Origin: Opitutia bacterium
Lineage (GTDB): Bacteria > Verrucomicrobiota > Verrucomicrobiia > Opitutales > Opitutaceae
DNA length: 64,000 bases
NCBI GenBank assembly: GCA_947452315.1
Contig: CANGCX010000004.1
Span: 1 to 64,000 of the forward strand
Direction of reading: 5' to 3'
Part shown: positions 17,094 to 24,894 of the stretch, piece by piece
How positions within the stretch are numbered: position 1 is the first letter of the stretch
Layout of the letters: each line of letters starts with the position of its first letter
Translations under genes and position numbers: made by a program
The notes under the pieces: model-generated
Told to the model about the DNA's origin: nothing
Database searches by the model: none
Seen by the model: only the letters and a program-made list of their open reading frames with translations

Positions 17094-18791
17094 ATGAATC
17101 CGGCTGTCGCAGTCCCACCCGCTCTCATCGCGATTCTTGCCTTTGATGCGCGGAATCAACTCGCCGTGCGACGTCTCGGCTCTAAAGCAGGACTACCGTT
17201 CACCGGCACGGATCTGGCTATGGCCACCGCGCGGCTCGAATCAGCATTCACCCAGCATACCACACCTGTGGAATATTTCTCTAGCGCGGCCGGTGGACGC
17301 AGCTACCGAGTTTTTTTTGCCCGCGTGGATGGACAAGCAGCTGACACTGAAATTGCATTCGAATCGCTCGATGCACTCGATGCTACTCCGAGCGCACTCG
17401 CTCCTTCTCTCGCCGTGCTACTCGAGCAACTAGAGCCTCATCTTGTAGACATTCCGTACCTGCATTTAGGCGAAAACGATTTCATTTACAAATTTCGACC
17501 CGCGCTTGAGCGCAACACCGCCATCTACGCACAAGATCCAGCCGCCAGTGGCTTGTATCAATCGCAACTGTGCGCCGCGATCAAAGCTCTCGTGCGTCGT
17601 CACGAACGTACTGCCGATGCGCCCGTCAGTCTCGACTTCGGTGCCACGCGCTACGTCATACCGAGCCACTTTGGCTTCTGCCTCGGGGTAAAAAACGCCA
17701 TCGAACGTGCGTACGAGACGCTGGCTGAAAATCCTGGCAAACGCGTCTTCATGCTTTCGGAGTTGATCCACAATCCTTTCGTAAACGAGGACCTGCTCCG
17801 CCGAGGGCTGCGCTATCTGCAGACCGACAAAGGCAAACCGTACACCACTTCCGAAGCGCCCGGAGCCCCACAACTCTGGGACACGCTCACGCCCGAGGAC
17901 ATCGTCATCATCCCCGCCTTCGGCGCGACCGATGAAGACAAGCGTCGGCTCGTGCGACGCGGTCTGGCCGTCAGCCAATATGACGCCACCTGCATGCTGG
18001 TGGAAAAAGTTTGGAAAGCTGCCCGGGCCTACGGCCGAGAAGGCTATACCGTTGTCATCCACGGCAAGAGCGAGCACGAGGAAACCAAAGCCACCTTCTC
18101 CAACACCCGCCGCTACGCGCCAGCCGTCATCGTGCGCAACCTGGAAGAAACCCACCGCCTCGCCACGATTATCGCCAGTGAAGACCCCGCCCAACGCGCG
18201 AGTTTTTACGAACTTTTCGCCGGCAAGCATACGCCAGGATTTGACGTTAACCGCGATCTCGACCGCATCGCCATCGTCAACCAAACCACCCTCCTGATGA
18301 ACGAGACGCTCGAGATTATCGAGCACCTGAGAGGGGTTTACCGGGCCAAATACGGCGACGACACCCGCGTCGGAGGCACCAGCCGCCGCGACACCCTTTG
18401 CTATGCGACTCAGGTCAACCAAGACGCCTTAAGCCGCGCTCTCGCCGAACCGCTCGATGCCGCCTTCGTCATTGGTGGCAAAAACTCCTCCAACACCTAT
18501 CAGCTCTTCCGCCTCTGCGAACAGAAGCTCGGCACAAAAGCATTTTTTATTCAGAGCGAAGCCAACATCCCCTCGCGCGATCACGTGGATCATTACGTCT
18601 ACGGCCACGGCACCGGCCACACCGAGTCGAGGCCGCTATGGCCGACCTGCGCCAAACCGAAACGCATCCTCATCACCGGCGGTGCCTCCTGTCCCGATGG
18701 TATCATCCAACAAGTGATCACGCGCATCAATTCGTTCTTCCCTGCCGAACAACTCCGCAGCATCGAGACTGTACTCGCGACGTTGCAGTGA
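17094..18791 (+). CDS. ispH: 4-hydroxy-3-methylbut-2-enyl diphosphate reductase with N-terminal extension
   Basis: This is the final enzyme of the MEP isoprenoid pathway, a [4Fe-4S] protein that reduces HMBPP to IPP and DMAPP. The catalytic part spans about residues 185-565. The three cluster cysteines are visible: C196 in FGFCLGVKNA, C300 in YDATCMLVEK and C533 in GGASCPDG. H226 (LIHNP) and GKSEHEE (324-330) are also typical. The total of 565 residues exceeds the 310-400 common in bacteria and plants, because about 180 extra residues precede the reductase. This extension (strand-rich start LIAILAFDARNQL, helical end) matches no domain I recognise. The ATG at 17094 starts MNPAVAVPP. No later start close to the IspH domain looks better. 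Confidence 0.92.
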   Translation: MNPAVAVPPALIAILAFDARNQLAVRRLGSKAGLPFTGTDLAMATARLESAFTQHTTPVEYFSSAAGGRSYRVFFARVDGQAADTEIAFESLDALDATPSALAPSLAVLLEQLEPHLVDIPYLHLGENDFIYKFRPALERNTAIYAQDPAASGLYQSQLCAAIKALVRRHERTADAPVSLDFGATRYVIPSHFGFCLGVKNAIERAYETLAENPGKRVFMLSELIHNPFVNEDLLRRGLRYLQTDKGKPYTTSEAPGAPQLWDTLTPEDIVIIPAFGATDEDKRRLVRRGLAVSQYDATCMLVEKVWKAARAYGREGYTVVIHGKSEHEETKATFSNTRRYAPAVIVRNLEETHRLATIIASEDPAQRASFYELFAGKHTPGFDVNRDLDRIAIVNQTTLLMNETLEIIEHLRGVYRAKYGDDTRVGGTSRRDTLCYATQVNQDALSRALAEPLDAAFVIGGKNSSNTYQLFRLCEQKLGTKAFFIQSEANIPSRDHVDHYVYGHGTGHTESRPLWPTCAKPKRILITGGASCPDGIIQQVITRINSFFPAEQLRSIETVLATLQ

Positions 18792-18798
18792 AAACGCC

Positions 18799-20040
18799 TT
18801 AACTCCGAGGGCGGCTCCGGTGAGTGTGCCACACCAACCAGCCCCAGAAAAACGCGCTGATTACCAAAGCCGCAGGCAGAACCCACAACGCCGCGCGTTG
18901 TAAATCCCCCCATTGGTCCGAAAGATATCCCACCATTTTCGGCGACCACAGATCACCGAATAAGTGGATCGCAAAAATCGATCCTGCCATCGCACACGCG
19001 CGCATGGCTGGCGGGACCGTCTCCAAAATGAGCGTATTCACCGGCCCCGTCGCCAGAAACAGCAAAGCCATCGCTGCGATCAAGCCGAGTTTAGCCGCGG
19101 CGAGATCACTGAGCGCAAAGGCCGCATATGCCGCCGGAGCCGCAGCGAGCGAACTCAACGCCAACACCCAAGCGTAACCCATACCCGTGCGCCGCTGCCA
19201 CCGCGTTGCGATGTAACCACCGGCAAGGGTCGCGACCAAGCCCGTCACGACGAGCGAGAGACCAAAAAACTTGCCCGCGGCCTCGACATCCATGCCGTGC
19301 ACACGGTGCAAAAATGTAGGGGCCCAAAACGCAAAACCACCGAGTGCAAAGGTCTGCGCAATATAACCCGCCACCACGAGTACGTAGCTCCGAAAGCCGA
19401 TCAATTGCCTGTAAACACGCCAACCGGTTGATTGTGTCGCCGCCTTCGAGTCGGCTGATTCCGTCGCCCCTCGCGCAGGCTCAGGCAAAAAAAACATCCC
19501 CAGCGCCAACACCAACCCCGGATATCCCGCCCACAAAAATGCTGAGCGCCAACCGTAGCGCGCGGCCATGAAACCACCTAGAATGTAGCCCAATGCCGAG
19601 CCTACCGGAATCGCCAAATAAAAAATCGAGATCGCATTGTTGCGACGCGCCGCTGGAAAAAGATCTGCGATCCAACCAGGACTAATGGTGCCGAAACTTG
19701 CTTCGCCGAAGCCGACCAATACGCGAAAAAAAATCAACGTGGCCAACGTGCCGCAATGCCCTGAAAGCAGCGTACCCAAGCTCCACACAAAAACGCCCGC
19801 CGCGATCAAGACTCGCCGTGAAAGGCGATCACCGAGGTAGCCAAAAATGGGTGCCGTCAAAAAATATCCCAGCATGAAGGCCGTCGCGATAGTGCCCGCT
19901 TGTTCATCGCCAAATCCCAATTCCGTCTGCAAAGTAGGCAGCACTGCGGCAAGTAGTTGGCGATCCAAGTAGTCGAGCAGATTGAGGCCGGTCAGCACGG
20001 TCAAAGACACCATCGGCCACGTGGCTTTGGGGGGGTTCAC
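18799..20040 (-). CDS. MFS transporter, spinster-like
   Basis: 413 residues with 12 predicted membrane segments. The first helix pair reads LNLLDYLDRQLLAAVLPTLQ, and the loop 2-3 signature is GYLGDRLSRRVLIAAG, typical of MFS carriers. The NLLDYLDR start and the FGEASFGTISPGWIADLFP motif resemble the spinster/hexuronate-like branch, whose substrates vary (sugar phosphates, lipids, drugs). No substrate can be assigned from sequence. It converges on ispH with 7 bases between the stops and is followed upstream by a separate gene cluster on the minus strand. Confidence 0.9.
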   Translation of the reverse strand: MNPPKATWPMVSLTVLTGLNLLDYLDRQLLAAVLPTLQTELGFGDEQAGTIATAFMLGYFLTAPIFGYLGDRLSRRVLIAAGVFVWSLGTLLSGHCGTLATLIFFRVLVGFGEASFGTISPGWIADLFPAARRNNAISIFYLAIPVGSALGYILGGFMAARYGWRSAFLWAGYPGLVLALGMFFLPEPARGATESADSKAATQSTGWRVYRQLIGFRSYVLVVAGYIAQTFALGGFAFWAPTFLHRVHGMDVEAAGKFFGLSLVVTGLVATLAGGYIATRWQRRTGMGYAWVLALSSLAAAPAAYAAFALSDLAAAKLGLIAAMALLFLATGPVNTLILETVPPAMRACAMAGSIFAIHLFGDLWSPKMVGYLSDQWGDLQRAALWVLPAALVISAFFWGWLVWHTHRSRPRS

Positions 20041-20086
20041 GCGCTCGAGGCAAACCGCACGGTCTAGGTTTGCAAAGCTTGAATCA

Positions 20087-20105
20087 CCTCCACTGGTCGT
20101 GGAGG
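20087..20105 (-). terminator. Hairpin after the barrel-like gene, no T run
   Basis: CCTCCAC and GTGGAGG form a 7-bp stem around a 5-base loop in the 105-base gap between this gene and the MFS gene. No uridine tract follows on the minus strand, so termination here is only a possibility. Confidence 0.3.
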
Positions 20106-20145
20106 GCTGGTCATGATCGCTCGCAGCAGCGAGGAACTCGCCGTA

Positions 20146-21339
20146 TTAGAAACGGAATGTCATGCCGGCGCGAAGGCCGTTGAGATTGTTCAAATCAATC
20201 TTGGAAACGTAATTTGCATTAGCCGTAGCGATCGCTTGATCGTAGCTGCCAGTCGCCTGATACACAGCGCCGACGTAAAAACCGGTGCGTTCCGTGGCAT
20301 CAAATTGCACGGTAGCATCGGCGTAATAACCAAGGCGAAACTTGGTCGTTTCGTCCGTTACGGTTTCTTTGATTTCAGCTCCGGTGTCGGGCTGGAAGGA
20401 TTCGACGACGCTGTAGGTAGAGCCAGCGTAGATCATGGCAAGACCCGCGCTGACGGAGGCTTTGAATCGGGTCGTAAATTGCAGGGTCAACGAGGGGCCC
20501 GCGCGCATGGTGAAATAAGCTCCCTTCAACTTCCAGCGGTTGTTCACGCTGGTAGAATCTGTAGTGGTTGTAATGGTTCGATCGAGAGGCTTGTTGCTGA
20601 GCAGAGTGGTGTTGTCGGCGGTGTCGCTGCTCGTGGTGCCGTCAGCGTTAGTAACCGTACTGGACACGGAAGAAGGCGCAGAATAAGGAGCGCTGGGAGG
20701 GAGTTGCCCGAAAAGATTGTAGGTATCGGTCACGGTAGTGAGACGAGCGGCGACCTTATCGTTGGTAGAGGAGGCGATATCGTTGAGGCTGACACCTGCA
20801 ATAAGACTCCAATCAAAGCGCTTGAAGGCTTTGCCCATGTCGTAGGCTACGCTGAGTTCGAGACCGGAGCTACGGCCAGCATTCAAGCTGCGGATATTGG
20901 TATCGATAATCTGAGCGGAATAATTGTGAAACGTCATGTAACCATCGCCGGTCAGCTGTTTATCGTTACCGTATGCCCAGGTATTGGTTTTGCCGTCGTT
21001 GGGGACCGGGAAACTGACGCTGAGCCCGTCGCCACTTTCGGAGACGGTAGTGCGGCCATCGGGCGCGACGCTGCCGTCATGGTACGAACGCATTTCGTTA
21101 GAACCGGTGGCGGAGCCACTTTTGTCTTCGGGAGCGAGCTTACCTTTACCAGAGAACGAAGTCTTAGGCCCACTGATGTTACGGAAGCCGAAATGCAGAG
21201 TAGATTTCGGGACGTAAATGTATTCGTCGAGATTCGAGAAATCAGGAATTTCCGTGGGTGGGGCCTGGCGTTCTTCTTGAGCCTGTAATAGGCAGGAGAA
21301 GAAAATGCCGAGGGAAAAAACCAGACGAAGGGATTTCAT
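20146..21339 (-). CDS. Outer-membrane beta-barrel-like exported protein, unknown
   Basis: 397 residues. The ATG at 21339 opens a clean signal peptide (KSLRLVFSLGIFFSCLLQA, cut before QEER). The mature protein alternates polar and hydrophobic residues in many predicted strands, such as KLKGAYFTMRAGPSLTLQF and GFYVGAVYQATG, and ends in GMTFRF. A C-terminal Phe after alternating aromatics is the usual outer-membrane barrel signal recognised by BamA. A Ser/Thr-rich central stretch (about 200-260) may be a surface loop. I do not recognise the family; it is best called a candidate porin-like protein. A long open frame on the opposite strand (20113-21288) is a shadow of this gene. Confidence 0.75.
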   Translation of the reverse strand: MKSLRLVFSLGIFFSCLLQAQEERQAPPTEIPDFSNLDEYIYVPKSTLHFGFRNISGPKTSFSGKGKLAPEDKSGSATGSNEMRSYHDGSVAPDGRTTVSESGDGLSVSFPVPNDGKTNTWAYGNDKQLTGDGYMTFHNYSAQIIDTNIRSLNAGRSSGLELSVAYDMGKAFKRFDWSLIAGVSLNDIASSTNDKVAARLTTVTDTYNLFGQLPPSAPYSAPSSVSSTVTNADGTTSSDTADNTTLLSNKPLDRTITTTTDSTSVNNRWKLKGAYFTMRAGPSLTLQFTTRFKASVSAGLAMIYAGSTYSVVESFQPDTGAEIKETVTDETTKFRLGYYADATVQFDATERTGFYVGAVYQATGSYDQAIATANANYVSKIDLNNLNGLRAGMTFRF

Positions 21340-21598
21340 GCAAAAGATAAGGTGCCAGTTGGGACGGCAGAAAATGGAAAATGTTGCTTAAAAGTTCAGG
21401 GAGAGCGCTAACCGCGTCAACGCGAGATTCACCGGTATAGATTGTTCGCAATATTGCCCTTTGTGGCTTGGAGACTCGTAACCTAGCTCAAGCATGTTAA
21501 GTCTCCCTGAATGATGATTTTCCGTTGAGGCGCGGGAACGACAATCAAGATGCAAACCATAAACCTTAAGAATTGATCACCGCAGATCATATGCATTG

Positions 21599-22312
21599 AT
21601 GGGCTCCATGCGCATGATCATTTTCCTGCTTTTGACCCTAAAGGCGGTCGCAGCCCCGTCCTTAGATCCTAAGCAGGAGCTGGCCGGAGTATTGAAACAC
21701 TTTCGCACAGAAGGACCCAAAGGTTGGTCATTCACGCAAAGTACCACCGCTGAAGGCCGAACCGTGATTGAACACTATGACAGCGCTCGACCGGAGTTCA
21801 ACCGCTGGACCCTAATCAGCGAAGACGGTCGCACGCCCAACGATGAGGCCCAACGCCGCTACCGGGATAAATTTAGTCGATACTCCAGTTCGGGCACAGC
21901 CCCCCAGCTCAGCGACCAAATTGACCAGAACAGTCTAATCGTTGAAAAAGAAACAGCCGAGAGGATCACTTATCGTGGTCTTTTGAAACCTACTGAAAAA
22001 GAAGACCGGACTGCGGCCTTCCTTCGCGCTGTGATTGTATGGCACAAAGCCACCGGCACCATAGAATCGCTCGTGATTGAAAATACGGTGCCATTCGCCC
22101 CGTCATTCGGCGTTAAAATTGAGCAGATGAAAACGACCATGACTTACAGTCTGCCAACGCAGGATCAACCGAGCCTCTTACAATCCGTCGTCACGCGACT
22201 GCGTGGCACTGCATTCTGGGTGAAATCGATCGATGCCGACATGGTCGTTGCCTATTCGGCCTATGCGCCCGCCGCCGACTCGCGCGCGACGCGCTCGGAC
22301 AGCAAGCCCTGA
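21599..22312 (+). CDS. Small exported protein, unknown
   Basis: About 237 residues from the ATG at 21599 (or 21608). The start MRMIIFLLLTLKAVA followed by AP is a plausible signal peptide. The mature protein is hydrophilic, with alternating strands in its second half (VIVWHKATGTIESLVIEN, TTMTYSLPT), loosely reminiscent of LolA-like or outer-membrane-linked proteins. I do not recognise a family and claim no function. Divergent from the barrel-like gene, with about 260 bases between them, and convergent with glgB. No T-rich terminator is visible after it. Confidence 0.6.
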   Translation: MGSMRMIIFLLLTLKAVAAPSLDPKQELAGVLKHFRTEGPKGWSFTQSTTAEGRTVIEHYDSARPEFNRWTLISEDGRTPNDEAQRRYRDKFSRYSSSGTAPQLSDQIDQNSLIVEKETAERITYRGLLKPTEKEDRTAAFLRAVIVWHKATGTIESLVIENTVPFAPSFGVKIEQMKTTMTYSLPTQDQPSLLQSVVTRLRGTAFWVKSIDADMVVAYSAYAPAADSRATRSDSKP

Positions 22313-22568
22313 TTAAACTATTCCCGTGGCTTGGCTGAGTTCGCCTAAGTGTGCGGGGGCTAAGTTTGGGTCGCTCCCATCAAAAGAGTGCCCCGCGGCA
22401 TTTAGGTTTGATAGCGTGAGACGTAGCGTGGCCCCAGCGCCACAAGAGCACTGCTCAAGTACAAGTTTCAAATCCAAGTCCGAGGATGGCGTCATCCATC
22501 TCAAGAATACCAATCCGATGCAGCTCTTTCACCTTATCGCCCGCTCCGCCGCTTGAATCCCGCGAACC

Positions 22569-24782
22569 TCAAGGCGTGGTCCACTTGAAGACCATCGTCG
22601 TAAATGGTGCGAGCGTCACCTCGATTGCCTGCGCAAAACCATCACGCTGCGTCGAAAAAGCAGTCCGCCCGCCGTCATTACCCAGTCCCGTACCGCCATA
22701 GTATTCGCTATTGGAATTAATTACTTCACGCCAAAGCCCGAGTCGTGGAACGCCGACTAAGTAAGTCCTTTTAGCCCCTCCCAAATGTGCCACCACCAGA
22801 AAAAGCGTCTGCTCAAACGGATCCTTTCTAAGATAAGCGATCAGATTGGCATCGGCATCATGACAGGAAACCCAGCGAAAACCTTCTGCATTGAAATCAT
22901 TGCGGCTCAAAACGGGTTCGGAGACGTAGAGAGCGTTCAGATCCCGCACCAAGCGCCGCACGCCCTCGTGATCCGGATATTGGCAAAGATGCCAATCTAA
23001 GCTCGAGGCATGGTTCCACTCCCGCGTCTGCCCAAACTCGCAACCCATGAATAACAATTTCTTTCCTGGATAACACCACATGTGCGCATACAACGCGCGC
23101 AAGTTTGCTGCTTTTTCAGAGATATGCCACGCCCCCATCTTAAACAATAATGACGCCTTACCGTGCACGACCTCATCGTGAGAAAACACCGTCACAAAAT
23201 TTTCCGCGTATTGGTAAAGCATCCCAAACGTCAATTCGCTCTGATGCCAACGGCGATGGATCGATTCCTTGGCAAAATACCGCAACGTATCGTTCATCCA
23301 GCCCATGTTCCATTTATAGTCAAAACCGAGTCCGCCCGTGCTCGTTGGTCGGCTCACTTGCGGAAATGACGTACTTTCCTCGGCGATCATCAAAGCTCCC
23401 GGATAATATTGGTGAACGAGATCGTTCACCTGTTTCAGAAAATCGATCGCCTCTAAGTTTTCGCGCCCACCAAGTTTATTAGGAATCCACTGCCCCTCCT
23501 GGCGCGAGTAATCCAAGTAGAGCATCGAGGCCACTGCATCCACGCGCAAACCGTCGAGGTGATACCGCTCCAACCAAGCGAGTGCACTGGCGATTAAGAA
23601 ACCCCGCACTTCGTTGCGCCCATAGTTAAAGATCAAGGTCCCCCAATCCATGTGCTCTCCCTGCCGAGGATCAGCATGCTCGTATAAGTGCGTACCATCG
23701 AACTGAGCCAAAGCGAACGCGTCCCGGGGAAAATGGGCCGGAACCCAGTCCAAAATCACGCCGATACCCCGGCCATGCAAATAATCGACAAACCAGGCGA
23801 AATCCTGCGGTGCACCAAAACGCTGCGTTGGCGCGAAAAAACCTGTGACTTGGTAGCCCCACGAACCATCGAAAGGATGCTCCGAGATCGGCATGATCTC
23901 CACGTGGGTAAAGCCCATTTCCTGCACGTAATCGGCTAATGTCGGCGCCAGCTCGCGGTAACTTAAGGACCGATTATTCTCCTCCGGTTTACGCTTCCAC
24001 GAACCAAGATGGAGCTCGTAAATCGACACGGGGCGATCGAGCTGAGCCGATTGCTCCCGCCGTTGCTGCATCCAAGCCGCGTCGTTCCAGGTAAAAGTTC
24101 CTGTATCACATACGATGGCGGCGTTACCGGGAGGCGCCTCGAAATAGGTCCCGTACGGATCGGTCTTAACGGCGATGGTGCCCGCAGGATGTCGAATTTC
24201 AAATTTGTAAAGCACACCGACCGAGAGCCCCGGAATAAACAATTCCCATACACCAGAAGTTCCGAGTGGGCGCATGGGAAAATAACGCCCGTCCCATTGA
24301 TTAAAATTACCCACAACCGAAACACGTGCGGCTGCCGGCGCCCATACCGCAAATGCAACGCCCGGCACCCCACCGATCACGCACTGATGCGCGCCAAGTT
24401 TTTCATAAATACGGTGCGCATTACCTTCATTAAACAGATACAAATCCTGCGCGCTCAACGTCGGCAAAAAACTATAGGGATCACTAAATTGCTGCGTCTC
24501 ACCATTGGCAAAAGTCACTCGCAATTGATACCGAAATACGCCCGGACGTTTCGCGATAAAGCCCTCAAAAAAACCATCGGGTGCTATCAGTTTGAGTTCG
24601 TGAGTCGGCGCGCCTTCAGCATCTAGATCGACGACGGAGCAACGAACCGCCTGCCGCAAAAGCGCGCGCACCACCACACCCTGACTCCGCGCCCGCACAC
24701 ACGGATGCATCCCCAACACGTCGTGCGGCGTGGCGCAGGTCGCATTGAGCAGCGAGGCGAGATCGGCTTTGGAGATAATCAC
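22569..24782 (-). CDS. glgB: 1,4-alpha-glucan branching enzyme
   Basis: GlgB makes the alpha-1,6 branches of glycogen. 737 residues. The N-terminal part has two carbohydrate-associated modules; the second (CBM48) has the GVWELFIPG and FEIRHPAGT strands. The GH13 core shows VILDWVPAHFP, GLRVDAVASMLYLDY (nucleophile Asp), MIAEESTSFP (acid/base Glu) and FSHDEVVHGK. The C-terminal all-beta domain ends NDGGRTAFSTQRDG and a short tail. The ATG at 24782 gives MIISKADLASLL. No glgA or glgC is nearby; the only other glycogen gene here is a debranching enzyme 31 kb away. Confidence 0.96.
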   Translation of the reverse strand: MIISKADLASLLNATCATPHDVLGMHPCVRARSQGVVVRALLRQAVRCSVVDLDAEGAPTHELKLIAPDGFFEGFIAKRPGVFRYQLRVTFANGETQQFSDPYSFLPTLSAQDLYLFNEGNAHRIYEKLGAHQCVIGGVPGVAFAVWAPAAARVSVVGNFNQWDGRYFPMRPLGTSGVWELFIPGLSVGVLYKFEIRHPAGTIAVKTDPYGTYFEAPPGNAAIVCDTGTFTWNDAAWMQQRREQSAQLDRPVSIYELHLGSWKRKPEENNRSLSYRELAPTLADYVQEMGFTHVEIMPISEHPFDGSWGYQVTGFFAPTQRFGAPQDFAWFVDYLHGRGIGVILDWVPAHFPRDAFALAQFDGTHLYEHADPRQGEHMDWGTLIFNYGRNEVRGFLIASALAWLERYHLDGLRVDAVASMLYLDYSRQEGQWIPNKLGGRENLEAIDFLKQVNDLVHQYYPGALMIAEESTSFPQVSRPTSTGGLGFDYKWNMGWMNDTLRYFAKESIHRRWHQSELTFGMLYQYAENFVTVFSHDEVVHGKASLLFKMGAWHISEKAANLRALYAHMWCYPGKKLLFMGCEFGQTREWNHASSLDWHLCQYPDHEGVRRLVRDLNALYVSEPVLSRNDFNAEGFRWVSCHDADANLIAYLRKDPFEQTLFLVVAHLGGAKRTYLVGVPRLGLWREVINSNSEYYGGTGLGNDGGRTAFSTQRDGFAQAIEVTLAPFTTMVFKWTTP

Positions 24783-24894
24783 GACGTTATGGCGTAGAGA
24801 CTACCGCAACTCGCTGCCCCGTCTAGCCGCGAATCCTAGGCCCGATCTGCGCAAGCTTCGGCCGTAGATATCCACGTGCGGTCTGCCGTGCACT

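Noticed and set aside
17466-18422. 318-residue minus-strand frame inside ispH
   Set aside because: It is antisense to conserved IspH motifs and has no sensible protein features.
20113-21288. 391-residue open frame on the plus strand opposite the barrel-like gene
   Set aside because: It mirrors the coding strand of the barrel-like protein, has no start context or recognised motif, and its length follows from the GC-rich third positions.
22313-22556. Short frames on both strands in the gap after glgB
   Set aside because: Each is under 80 residues with no motif or coupling signal; the 256-base gap otherwise shows nothing I can support.
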